Below, piece after piece: positions 19,801 through 26,354 of a stretch of 64,000 nt of DNA (its first letter is position 1; each line of letters opens with the position of its first letter). Position numbers and translations under genes: made by a program. Below the pieces are notes generated by a model, which saw nothing but the letters and a program-made list of their open reading frames with translations, had not been told where the DNA came from and did not search any database. This DNA is from Maribacter sp. ACAM166 (GTDB lineage: Bacteria > Bacteroidota > Bacteroidia > Flavobacteriales > Flavobacteriaceae), in assembly GCF_005771495.1 (NCBI RefSeq), contig NZ_VAUW01000017.1:1-64000 (forward strand), written 5' to 3'.

Positions 19801-22743
19801 GTGGCCAATCCTGGGACGCAGAACAATAACGAGCAAGATGTGGTATCTCTTCAAATAAATACTACTGGGGGTACGGGTCTTACCTATGGTGCTACAGGAC
19901 TTCCTCCAACGCTGAGTATTGATTCAAGTACGGGTTTAATATCCGGAACGGTATCCGATGGTGGAGCAGGCGATGGTTCCTTTATGGAAGAAAACGGACT
20001 GGTGGTTGTAGAGGCCGAATCTGGCAATTCGGCTGGCTGGGGCACTACCGCATTGGACGGTGCAACCGGCATCATAGCCAACACGAATAGTTTCACTAAT
20101 CAGAATGGTAGTACCATACCTTATCAAATTACCATTGGTACTCCAGGGGTCTACAGATTTAACTGGAGAAGTTTATTTAGTGGGACTGATCCCACGGAGG
20201 AGAACGACAACTGGCTTAGTTTCCCAAACAATGATGATGTATGGTTCTTTGGGTTAAAGGGAACCCCGACCAATGAGGCAGCGATTATTAATAATTTACA
20301 AGGGGCACAGACGAATATTGTTTTTCCGGGAGGGACGACTAGACAAACTGCAGCAACGACACCCGAAGGATCTAGTTCCAACGAATATTTTAAGATATAT
20401 AGGTCCGATGGCACCTCTGAGAGTTACAATTGGCAAGCGCGGACCAGTGACAATGATAATCATGAAATATATGTATGGTTTGTCAATCCAGGTACTTACA
20501 CCATGGATATCTCAGAAAGGTCATCAGGCCATGCTATAGACAAGTTTGCATTGTATAAGGTGGATACTTTTGGAGCTACTTATGATGCTAATTTATTGAC
20601 AAATACACCTCAGTCTCCCCTTGGAGGTGGGGGAGCAGGGGCTGCGGATAACGGTCCCTATAACGTAGAGGTTACGGTCGTTACTGGAGAAAATCCTCCG
20701 ACCACCGAAACCATAGAGTTTATCTGGAATATCGGACAAGTAGGAGATCAAGCTCCGGTTGCCGTTGCTAGCGCAACTCCCTTAACCGGAAATGCTCCTT
20801 TACAAGTACAATTTACCGGTAGTAATTCTACGGATGCTGTGGGAGTTACCTCATATTCCTGGAATTTTGATGGTGGTACACCAGATGTTTCATCTGCAAA
20901 TCCTTCACATACGTTTATGGCTCCTGGTGTTTATAACGTTCAGTTAACTGTTGGAAATGCTGCGGGATTGACAAATTCTACCCTCACAACTATTACAGTG
21001 GAAAGTGGAGTAGTAAACCAGGCCCCAGTGGTCACGAATCCAGCGGAGCAGAATGGAGTAGAGGGTGATGTTGTTTCGCTACAGGTTGTGGCTAATGATC
21101 CAGAGGGCGATGGGTTGACCTATTCGGCTACTAACCTTCCTACCGGACTTTCGATAGATACGGCATCGGGATTAATAAGTGGAACCATTACTATGGGTGC
21201 TGCTACCAATAGTCCTTATGCAGTTGATATAACGGTAACGGACGACGGTACTCCTTCGGAGCTTACCACGGTGTCCTTTACCTGGAATGTAACGGATGTT
21301 CCTGTGAACTTGGCCCCAGTGGTCACGAATCCAGGGGAGCAGAACGGAGTAGAGGACAATGTTGTTTCGTTACAGGTTACTGCAACGGATCCGGAGGACG
21401 ATGATATGACCTATTCGGCTACCAATCTTCCTACCGGACTTTCGATAGATATGGCAACGGGATTAATAAGTGGAACTATTACTATGGGTGCTGCTACCAA
21501 TAGTCCTTATGCAGTTGATATAACGGTAACGGACGACGGTACTCCTTCGGAGCCTACCACGGTGTCCTTTACCTGGAATGTAACGGATGTTCGGGTGAAC
21601 TTGGCCCCAGTGGTCACGAATCCAGGAGGTCAGAACGGAGTAGAGGGTGATGTTGTTTCATTACAGGTTACTGCAACGGATCCGGAGGACGATGGTATGA
21701 CCTATTCGGCTACCAATCTTCCTACCGGACTTTCGATAGATATGGCAACGGGATTAATAAGTGGAACCATTACTAGGGGTGCTGCTGCCAATAGTCCTTA
21801 CGCAGTTGATATAATGGTAACGGACGACGGTACTCCTTCGGAGCCTACCACGGTGTCCTTTACCTGGAATGTAACGGATGTTCCTGTGAACTTTGCCCCA
21901 GTGGTCACGAATCCAGGGGAGCAGAACGGAGTAGAGGACAATGTTGTTTCGTTACAGGTTACTGCAACGGATTCGGAGGACGATGATATGACCTATTCGG
22001 CTACCAATCTTCCTACCGGACTTTCGATAGATATGGCAACGGGATTAATAAGTGGAACCATTACTAGGGGTGCTGCTGCCAATAGTCCTTACGCAGTTGA
22101 TATAATGGTAACGGACGACGGTACTCCTTCGGAGTCTACCACGGTATCCTTTACATGGACCATAACGGATGTTCCTAGTAATCCAGCTCCGGTTGCCATT
22201 GTTACTTCTAGTGTAGTTTCAGGAACATCACCATTGACTGTAACCTTTACGGGAAGTAATTCTACTGATGATAAGGAAATCATTTCCTATATGTGGGATT
22301 TTGGAACAGGGGATACTTCATCAATTCCTAATCCGGAGTATACTTTTGAATTTGCAGGTATATTTGAAGTTAACTTAACCGTAAGTGATGAAGAAGGGTT
22401 GACTGATATAACCACTTTAATCATACAAGTTGAAGAGAATGAAACATTTGATGCCACAATGGACAATATGGTAATTTCCCCTAATCCTGCAAGTGAATTT
22501 ACTAAAGTGTATATTAATTTAGAAGTTCCTGCACCACTTTTGGGCATTTATGTATATGATTCTAGTGGACGATTGGTCAAACAATATGATTATTTTGAAT
22601 CTTATAATGTAAATGTAAATGCAAATGCAAATGGAAATTATGATATATTTGTTGGTGATTTGAGAAATGGAATTTATACTGTCTATGCTTACATCACTGA
22701 TACATCAGAGCCCTTGGTGAAGAAAATGATTGTATTAAATTAG
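13897..22743 (+). CDS. Giant secreted multidomain protein with type IX secretion signal (beta-propeller, malectin, Kelch, Ig/PKD repeats)
   Basis: A 2948-residue exported protein. In order: signal peptide (1-31); a sorbosone-dehydrogenase-like beta-propeller (about 35-565); acidic calcium-binding repeats (DYDDDGYTNQDE near 586, DTDDDFDGISD near 628); a jelly-roll-like region (650-900); an Ig-like segment; malectin domain 1 (998-1168); a putative-Ig (He_PIG) domain; malectin 2 (1268-1445); He_PIG; a Kelch propeller (1545-1858); a Hydin-like segment (1860-1965); a third He_PIG apparently split by a carbohydrate-binding-like insert (2029-2240); PKD (2285-2370); four He_PIG repeats (2376-2763); PKD; and a type A T9SS sorting domain (2855-2948). 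It is presumably cell-surface bound and may bind the exported glycan. That role is inferred from its place between wzc and the phosphatase gene. Enzymatic activity of the propeller is unproven. Confidence 0.85.
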   Translation: MFRNYFKTKKSSFLLLTLVIGLFINIDSSFGQINFSQSALTFENGDVGDGVTSLMYGPDSRLYVAEYTGAVKILTIQRNGPTNYVVTQIEELDGIQTMADHNDDGSEFLSTTRETIGLTVGGTAISPVIYVSSSDIRIGAGTGGGNGDVGLDTNSGVITRFSWNGSSWDVVDLVRGLPRSEENHATNGLELVTIQGVAYLVVAQGGHTNGGSPSTNFVNTCEYALSGAILSMNLDMLNSMPIIDDNGRSYVYDLPTLDDPTRDNVNGITDSDNASYTGLDINDPFGGNDGLNMAIVDPSGPVQILSPGYRNAYDLVVTQSGALYVTDNGANLGWGGLPFNEGGGSVTNAYDPNEPGSTNNLLYGEQVNNKDHLQLVTTDLQNYTFGSYYGGHPNPVRANPFGAGLYTDNISDLGTTGNPVWRDKLYDPDGTTPNSTTDPNSGLPANWPPVQTANTIEGDWRGPGIGNPDGPDDDPVVVWGTNTNGIDEYTASNFGGAMKGNLLAGTNGGVIRRVELNDAGGSANFTASFLSGIGGNALGITSNGDDEVYPGTIWAGTLDGKIVVFEPQEIVNCIAPTDPLYDALADYDDDGYTNQDEEDNGTDPCNGGSQPADFDKTQGAPLVSDLNDTDDDFDGISDALDPFQLGNSEQIGSDAFLLPLNNALFNDQQGLGGIFGLGMTGLMNNGDTGANWLDWIDRRDDPNDPNPNDVLGGAPGIMTSHMTSGTALGLTNSQEKGYQYGIQTDINTGVFTVVGGMNGFTGPLRLYGNTAAVGGELGFFIGDGTQSNYIKFVVTVDGFIVLQETDDIPKSPLNMPLPIGDRPSGDLFFYFVINPLTGDITMQYAIDGGARTSVGTITAQGSILDAIQQSNSDLAVGFIGTSGTDGVELEGSWDFLNVLDEKPIVVENISDIRRLLNSADDVLDLNIYFEDDNGDGNLSYAASSSNPLIGAVVNLNELTVSYPSTAETSVITVTAIDSDDNSVEQSFLVEVTGSPIVLYRVNTGGPKLTSVDGGLDWEEDTVANNSQYLIEPAGNKFFASTISSYTPAVNSYTTPSQIFESERYDNQAGIPNMTYSFPVAVSGNYEVRVYMGNSFAETSNLGERIFDVELEGNSYPELSSIDLSGTYGQEVGTMITYILPVLDGIIDISFIHGAIENPLVNGIEILDVSDNQTPIYVHGIENQISNAGQQLNGSFGVQALGGDGNLTFSATGLPSGVTIEPTNGQIGGTIDETAIFGSPYSVTITVDDSDADADDQKTLAFTWTIFDAFSFRINAGGPSISVTDIGSSWEDNSVNGPQNGGNYAVNTGTNTTAGLDFKRKDASIPAYINLAIFDAMYGNERYDVAAVPEMEYALPLDNGDYLVNIYLSNSFAGTDQIGERVFDILIEGVIEEDDLDLIAKFGHQVAGMVSYPISVSDGELNISFAHEIENPVINAIEVFKVDNSNPILSLDTISDQSNDTFDTVSIATSAVGGDPNEIIRYYMTGQPDGLVIDELTGEISGSITSNALTGGANGNGVHSVTVTVLKRGSSPSSVVFTWTVIGDGLFWTDLDENENYTARHENSFVQAGNKFYLMGGRENAKTIDVYDYTSNTWASLVDSSPFEFNHFQATEYKGLIWVIGAFQNNVFPSEVPADHIWAFDTSTSEWIQGPEIPMGRRRGSSGLVIHNDKFYIVGGNTIGHDGGYVNWFDEYDPATGIWTPLVDAPNARDHFSAAVIDNNLYATGGRLSGGTGGVYKPTVPEVDVFDFTTATWSTLPAGQNIPTPRGAASTVNFDNKLVVIGGEVLNELVYGVNTDDALKITEQYDPSTGTWSRLPDMNFERHGSQAIVSGQGIFTLAGSPKRGGGNQKNMEVFGINSPQGSAVVASDLNAPSSILIASGTTETITLDVVGGNVAKMIRSIQLGGPDAADFSIVAGSLSNALLNANTSYDIVVQLNNDIGNKSAILTVNYGATSTLNIALSNTEDTGLSVANPGTQNNNEQDVVSLQINTTGGTGLTYGATGLPPTLSIDSSTGLISGTVSDGGAGDGSFMEENGLVVVEAESGNSAGWGTTALDGATGIIANTNSFTNQNGSTIPYQITIGTPGVYRFNWRSLFSGTDPTEENDNWLSFPNNDDVWFFGLKGTPTNEAAIINNLQGAQTNIVFPGGTTRQTAATTPEGSSSNEYFKIYRSDGTSESYNWQARTSDNDNHEIYVWFVNPGTYTMDISERSSGHAIDKFALYKVDTFGATYDANLLTNTPQSPLGGGGAGAADNGPYNVEVTVVTGENPPTTETIEFIWNIGQVGDQAPVAVASATPLTGNAPLQVQFTGSNSTDAVGVTSYSWNFDGGTPDVSSANPSHTFMAPGVYNVQLTVGNAAGLTNSTLTTITVESGVVNQAPVVTNPAEQNGVEGDVVSLQVVANDPEGDGLTYSATNLPTGLSIDTASGLISGTITMGAATNSPYAVDITVTDDGTPSELTTVSFTWNVTDVPVNLAPVVTNPGEQNGVEDNVVSLQVTATDPEDDDMTYSATNLPTGLSIDMATGLISGTITMGAATNSPYAVDITVTDDGTPSEPTTVSFTWNVTDVRVNLAPVVTNPGGQNGVEGDVVSLQVTATDPEDDGMTYSATNLPTGLSIDMATGLISGTITRGAAANSPYAVDIMVTDDGTPSEPTTVSFTWNVTDVPVNFAPVVTNPGEQNGVEDNVVSLQVTATDSEDDDMTYSATNLPTGLSIDMATGLISGTITRGAAANSPYAVDIMVTDDGTPSESTTVSFTWTITDVPSNPAPVAIVTSSVVSGTSPLTVTFTGSNSTDDKEIISYMWDFGTGDTSSIPNPEYTFEFAGIFEVNLTVSDEEGLTDITTLIIQVEENETFDATMDNMVISPNPASEFTKVYINLEVPAPLLGIYVYDSSGRLVKQYDYFESYNVNVNANANGNYDIFVGDLRNGIYTVYAYITDTSEPLVKKMIVLN
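21022..22185 (+). repeat. Four tandem 291-bp repeats inside the giant gene
   Basis: Units begin at 21022, 21313, 21604 and 21895, exactly 291 bp (97 codons) apart, each opening with GCCCCAGTGGTCACGAAT or a one-base variant. Each encodes one He_PIG-like Ig domain. Units 2 and 4 share the variant ending in VEDNVVSLQ; units 3 and 4 share TRGAAANSPYAVDIMV, which suggests recent duplication and gene conversion. The count of units is likely to vary between strains, and short-read assemblies may collapse it. Confidence 0.95.
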
Positions 22744-22844
22744 TTATAATAGGATTTTGCATATGTAGAGTTGCACGGGAGACATTCTAAGATTGGCAGT
22801 TTTATTCATATATGTTTATCCTGAAGTACGATAATGTTTTTTAA

Positions 22845-22876
22845 AAGCGGGATTTCCTATTCAGGATTTCCCGCTT
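22845..22876 (+). terminator. Terminator after the giant gene
   Basis: AAGCGGGA pairs with TCCCGCTT (8 bp) with an inner TCC/GGA pairing around a short loop, and is followed by an AT-rich tract. It lies about 100 bp after the stop of the giant gene and before the wzc remnant, so the remnant probably lacks read-through transcription. Confidence 0.65.
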
Positions 22877-22924
22877 ATTTTATATTTTGGTTTTAAAAAA
22901 AAGTCACGAATATGGTATTTTTGC

Positions 22925-23293
22925 AATACTATTGATGTTGTTTATTCTGGTAAAATACCGCCAAACCCAGCTGAATTATTGATGAGTAAACGTGTAGAGG
23001 AGTTATTAACTGAGGTATCCGGACTTTATGATTATGTCATTGTAGATACGGCACTATTGATGGTCGTTAGTGATACCTTATTGCTTACGCCATTTGCCAA
23101 TCACATAATTTATGTTACTAGAGCAGGGATTACCGATGAAATTGCTATTAAGTTTCCACTTGATTTGCGGGATTCGGGTAAATTAAAGGGCGTTTCTTTT
23201 GTCGTAAATGATGTGAGTATAGATGATTTGGGCTATGGAGGAAAGTATGGTTACGGGTATGGTAAAACAAGTAAAAAGTGGTGGAAGTTTTAA
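22925..23293 (+). pseudogene. 3' remnant of a second wzc-like tyrosine kinase gene
   Basis: From codon 22925 the frame reads NTIDVVYSGKIPPNP and continues to a C-terminal YGGKYGYGYGK cluster. About four of five residues match the last 122 residues of the wzc product at 11302-13674. Walker A, Walker A', the membrane segments and the periplasmic part are all missing. The Walker B region reads VDTALLM where the intact copy has VDTAPIM. The only ATG in frame near the start is at 22982. The copy is therefore a decayed or truncated duplicate, not a working kinase. It lies 7 bp from the convergent phosphatase gene, where a full wzc would normally be expected. Confidence 0.85.
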
Positions 23294-23300
23294 CCCAAAT

Positions 23301-24041
23301 TTATTTAAAATTATACGTCGTTTTTTGTAGTATAGGTTTTAGATAGTGTAGTGTTTTAGTGTCAATGCGTAGCTTTTTTAAGCTTTCTAATTGGGATACC
23401 TTATGAACGTCACTGGCAGCAAAGTCTATTAGATTATTTTTTAATAGCGTTTTTGCTACCTTTTGAACTTCGGTTCCATAATAGTCTCCTAACGACAATA
23501 AATTCAATTGAAACAACAATCCTTTTTTCTTAAGACTTTTGTATTCGCCAAGCCGGTTGTGTAAATAGGCATACCGTTCTGGATGCGCAAAAATGGGAAA
23601 AAGACCTTTATTGGTTATTTTAGTAACCGCTATATCAAAATTTAGAGACGGTTGTAAATAGGACATTTCAATTAATAGATAGCTTTTAGACAGCGGCAGT
23701 ATATTTTTCTCATCTAAAAGTTTTTCAAACCCCGAATCAATCATATGCTCAGCAGCAGCATTCACATTTATATAATCCAAATTATTCATTTTTAAACCAT
23801 TTTTAAGAAGCGATAATGATTTGTTTATTGTGGTTGGATTATTGGGATAATAGTTTTCCATAATATGTGGAGTGCAAATAAAATCTGTAACTCCAAATTC
23901 AGCAAATCCTTTTATCAGTTCAATAGATTCGTCAACAGTCTTAGCACCATCATCTATTCCTGGCAAAATATGATTATGAATATCAATGAAGCCTTCTAGA
24001 TGATCTATTAAAAAATGTTTTTTAGTAAAAAAGCTAAACAT
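23301..24041 (-). CDS. Tyrosine-protein phosphatase, CpsB/YwqE (PHP) family
   Basis: A 246-residue PHP-domain protein. The metal-binding start DIHNHILPGIDDG (residues 19-31) and later CTPHI, AEHMID, FAHPERY and ASDVHK motifs are the conserved metal-binding set of CpsB/CapC/YwqE phosphatases. These manganese-dependent enzymes dephosphorylate the tyrosine cluster of Wzc-type kinases and so set polymer production. The ATG is only 18 bp from the left end of the integrated element at 24060. Before that insertion the gene would have followed mnmE directly on the same strand, so its transcription may have been altered by the insertion. Confidence 0.9.
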   Translation of the reverse strand: MFSFFTKKHFLIDHLEGFIDIHNHILPGIDDGAKTVDESIELIKGFAEFGVTDFICTPHIMENYYPNNPTTINKSLSLLKNGLKMNNLDYINVNAAAEHMIDSGFEKLLDEKNILPLSKSYLLIEMSYLQPSLNFDIAVTKITNKGLFPIFAHPERYAYLHNRLGEYKSLKKKGLLFQLNLLSLGDYYGTEVQKVAKTLLKNNLIDFAASDVHKVSQLESLKKLRIDTKTLHYLKPILQKTTYNFK

Positions 24042-24059
24042 ACGTCGTAAGTAATTTTG

Positions 24060-24075
24060 TTATTTGCCGATACAG
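24060..24075. other. Left attachment site (attL) of the mobilizable element
   Basis: TTATTTGCCGATACAG, identical over 16 bases to the end of mnmE at 33652-33667. The identity stops sharply on both sides. It is the duplicate copy left by site-specific recombination. Confidence 0.88.
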
Positions 24076-24178
24076 TATCTTCTTATCCCTGTAAACATTG
24101 GGGTAGGGGCGTTCGAGGTGGAAAATAGGTGAAAACTTTTAGTTTCTTTTGATAAGATGATGCTTTCCTTATAGATTG

Positions 24179-24541
24179 TTATTGCAAAATTATATCACTA
24201 TCGATGTTCAATTTTTGATGCAATGCTTTGGCAACATTCAAAGTAATCTCTCTTTTACCGTTCAAATAATCGCTTATTCTTGAGGCACTGGTATTTAAGA
24301 GAGCAGCCAGATCTTTTCGCTTTAGACCCATTTCGAACATACGTAATTCAATCATCTCCTGTAAGGTAGGCAAACCTATTGGAAAATGAATCTCTTCGTA
24401 TTTTTCGATGATATCGCTAATCTTTATAAACTCTTGAGCTAAAGGGTCCTCCGTTGGTGTATTGTCATTTACAACATCTATCAATTCTTCCAAGCGAAGA
24501 TTTGCTTTGACATATTCCTCGTGTGTTATTGTTTTTTCCAT
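24179..24541 (-). CDS. higA: HigA-type antitoxin, XRE helix-turn-helix
   Basis: A 120-residue protein. The C-terminal half is a helix-turn-helix of the XRE/COG5499 type (KRKDLAALLNTSASRISDYLNGKREITLNVAKALHQKL, about residues 74-110). The N-terminal half is the helical region seen in HigA proteins of this group. It lies 4 bp downstream of the toxin gene, in the toxin-first order typical of higBA. It would neutralise HigB and repress the operon. It is the leftmost gene of the mobilizable element, where an addiction module would select for retention. Confidence 0.85.
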   Translation of the reverse strand: MEKTITHEEYVKANLRLEELIDVVNDNTPTEDPLAQEFIKISDIIEKYEEIHFPIGLPTLQEMIELRMFEMGLKRKDLAALLNTSASRISDYLNGKREITLNVAKALHQKLNIDSDIILQ

Positions 24542-24545
24542 AATC

Positions 24546-24842
24546 CTATAACTTATCTATATTCTTTATTTTGTCATAATCTCGGTGATTTCCAACCCAC
24601 CTAATCAGGACTTTCTTAAACTTAAAGCGAACTATAGCTACAACTCGGTAATGGTTTCCCTTGACATTAAAAACAAATCGACCATTGCCGACACTATCTG
24701 CTGTATTGAAGGTGTTCTTTAAATCGGCAAAACTATCCCATTCTGCCTTGTTTGCTTTTTTATACCAATCTTGCAAGGCCACTTTAGCATTGGTTTCTTT
24801 CGAAAAATACTCCCTTAGCTTTTTAAATGAAATGACATGCAC
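24546..24842 (-). CDS. higB: HigB-type toxin (mRNA interferase family)
   Basis: A 98-residue basic protein. The pattern MHVISFKKLREYF ... W-K-AEW-SFADLKNTFNTADSVGNGRFVFNVKGNHYRVVAIVRFKFKKVLIRWVGNHRDYDKI matches the HigB_toxin family (PF09907), ribosome-dependent mRNA endonucleases. Full family length, with the C-terminal HRDYDKI block intact. Translationally close to higA (4 bp). Its own promoter should lie in the 180 bp up to 25024. Confidence 0.88.
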   Translation of the reverse strand: MHVISFKKLREYFSKETNAKVALQDWYKKANKAEWDSFADLKNTFNTADSVGNGRFVFNVKGNHYRVVAIVRFKFKKVLIRWVGNHRDYDKIKNIDKL

Positions 24843-24965
24843 TAGCTCTGCTGATTAATTAAAACGTAAAGATAAGATGAAAATTACATATATGGTTATT
24901 TATTTTCAAAAATTGTAATATTTTGCCCCAAATCTTACCAAAAACTTACCTGCGCGTGGATCCTG

Positions 24966-25013
24966 TCCGGTTTTTGTAGTGTTCCGGCAGATAAGCGTCA
25001 AGCAAAAACCGGA
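24966..25013. repeat. Inverted repeat at the end of the mobilization operon
   Basis: TCCGGTTTTTG (24966-24976) and CAAAAACCGGA (25003-25013) are perfect 11-bp inverted arms around 26 bases. On the minus strand it follows the stop of the last mobilization gene by 12 bp, and could be a terminator with a large loop or a protein-binding site. There is no clear U tract. Confidence 0.5.
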
Positions 25014-25024
25014 TAGGGCGCAAT

Positions 25025-25480
25025 CTACTTTTTGCTTTTGGGTTCTCGCCATTCTTCATAGCGTGCGCTTGCCTCTGGGCTGGCCTCGAAAAATGCCCTG
25101 AAATGCCCGACCGCTTTTTCTTCTCCCTGCCCATAAGCTTTTTGCTTTAGTTCAGAAATTCGGGAAACCTTATAAATGGAGAAACCCAGCACCAAAATTA
25201 TGCTGACGAATAGTCCACAAAATAGCTTTATCGCCCATTTCGGAATCGTCATGGACTTTTTAATGTAGAAGACCACGTTTGCCATCAGTTTGTGTTGGTC
25301 GTTAATGGCCTTTAGCTGATCGTCATTATACCGCTTTAGAATAAAATCGATGTCCGCGGTGTCGGGCTTGATTTTGTAGTTCATCAAAAAAGCCTGAAGC
25401 TCTTCCATGCGACTGACCGAGTTTTCAAACTCTTTAATTTCCTCCGTTAGTAATTCCGCTATTTCTTCTAGTTTTGCCAT
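25025..25480 (-). CDS. Small membrane protein of the mobilization operon, unknown function
   Basis: A 151-residue protein with a charged, probably helical N-terminal half (residues 1-75), one membrane segment (WAIKLFCGLFVSIILVLGFSIY, about 78-100) and a basic, glutamine- and lysine-rich C-terminal tail. The family is not recognised. It starts 4 bp after the relaxase stop, so it is co-transcribed with the relaxase and MobC-like genes. Position and single membrane anchor would fit a protein linking the relaxosome to a conjugation channel supplied by another element. That is an inference from context only. Confidence 0.6.
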   Translation of the reverse strand: MAKLEEIAELLTEEIKEFENSVSRMEELQAFLMNYKIKPDTADIDFILKRYNDDQLKAINDQHKLMANVVFYIKKSMTIPKWAIKLFCGLFVSIILVLGFSIYKVSRISELKQKAYGQGEEKAVGHFRAFFEASPEASARYEEWREPKSKK

Positions 25481-25484
25481 AATT

Positions 25485-26354
25485 TCATATTTCCATTCCT
25501 AATCCAATTGTTTTTTTGATGGCCAATTTAATCGCCTTTTGCGCAATGTTCGCTGCCAAGGTGGGAGATACCCCTATCGTTTTGCCTAATAGTAGCATGG
25601 TGTTTTCTTTACCAATTTTTTGAGCGATATTTTTATAAAAACCCATTCGCTCTGCTATTCGTCCTATTGACATGGAACGATGAACTTCACTTCCCTTTAG
25701 GTTTTGGCCTTTGTATGCAAAGCGAAAACCCCGCAGCTGATTTGATTTGTTAATGCTAGGAATGAGTTCAACACTCCTCTGTTTCATGAATTTTATATAT
25801 TGGTCAAAATCCTTGGGTTTAAGTTCCGTAATAACCTTTTCATGGATTTGCTGTATTTCCTGTCTTACATTTTTTATTTCGTTCAATTTCTCTTGTTGTA
25901 CTTCCCGTACCGTGGTCAAACCCATTTGCTTTGCCACCTTTTCAGCTGCCTGTTGGCTTCGTTTTCCCACATAGTTATCCTTGTAAGCTCTGCCATCAAA
26001 ACCAATACGGTTTACATACAAATGAATATGTATATGGCTTTTATCTTGGTGTACAAAAGCAATCGCCTGTCGTTCTTGTAATTTCATTTCTTTGATGAAC
26101 CTTTCCGTAATTTCCTTTAGTTCTTTTTCTTTCAATTCTTGTCCATCTTCAATGGTTGGGCTAAGCACAAAACTCAAGGTGTTTTTTTCACATCTATGGT
26201 TTTGCGATTGTATGATCTTGAATTCCTGAGTAATCTCTTTGGGATTGTCCCCTGCCAAATGTTCGCGGTAGACCACTTTAGCATCTTTCTCTTCGTTCCA
26301 GCCATATCCCATAGAGGCTCCTGTATGCGATATGGATTTTCCCATGCCTATCAT
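25485..26354 (-). CDS. Relaxase / mobilization nuclease (MobB-like, Bacteroidota type)
   Basis: A 289-residue relaxase. The three-histidine metal site H107-I-H109-I-H111 follows the segment QAIAFVHQDKS, and the N-terminal block SISHTGASMGYGWNEEKDAKVVYRE is typical of short relaxases on Bacteroidota mobilizable elements. The enzyme nicks oriT and stays bound to the DNA 5' end during transfer. The ATG overlaps the stop of the MobC-like gene (4-base overlap). No coupling protein or mating-pore gene is nearby, so transfer would need a helper element. The fold is complete through the catalytic region; the C terminus is short and basic. Confidence 0.85.
   Translation of the reverse strand: MIGMGKSISHTGASMGYGWNEEKDAKVVYREHLAGDNPKEITQEFKIIQSQNHRCEKNTLSFVLSPTIEDGQELKEKELKEITERFIKEMKLQERQAIAFVHQDKSHIHIHLYVNRIGFDGRAYKDNYVGKRSQQAAEKVAKQMGLTTVREVQQEKLNEIKNVRQEIQQIHEKVITELKPKDFDQYIKFMKQRSVELIPSINKSNQLRGFRFAYKGQNLKGSEVHRSMSIGRIAERMGFYKNIAQKIGKENTMLLLGKTIGVSPTLAANIAQKAIKLAIKKTIGLGMEI

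Noticed and set aside
22886-22924. TTTG and TATTTTTGC before the wzc remnant as a promoter
   Set aside because: The -7 match is perfect but the spacing to TTTG is 26 bases, outside the usual range, and the downstream gene is only a fragment.
24946-25134. 62-codon minus-strand frame ending RPIRFLLDAYLPEHYKNRTGSTRR
   Set aside because: It overlaps the small membrane protein gene in another frame and runs through the inverted repeat; no support for translation.
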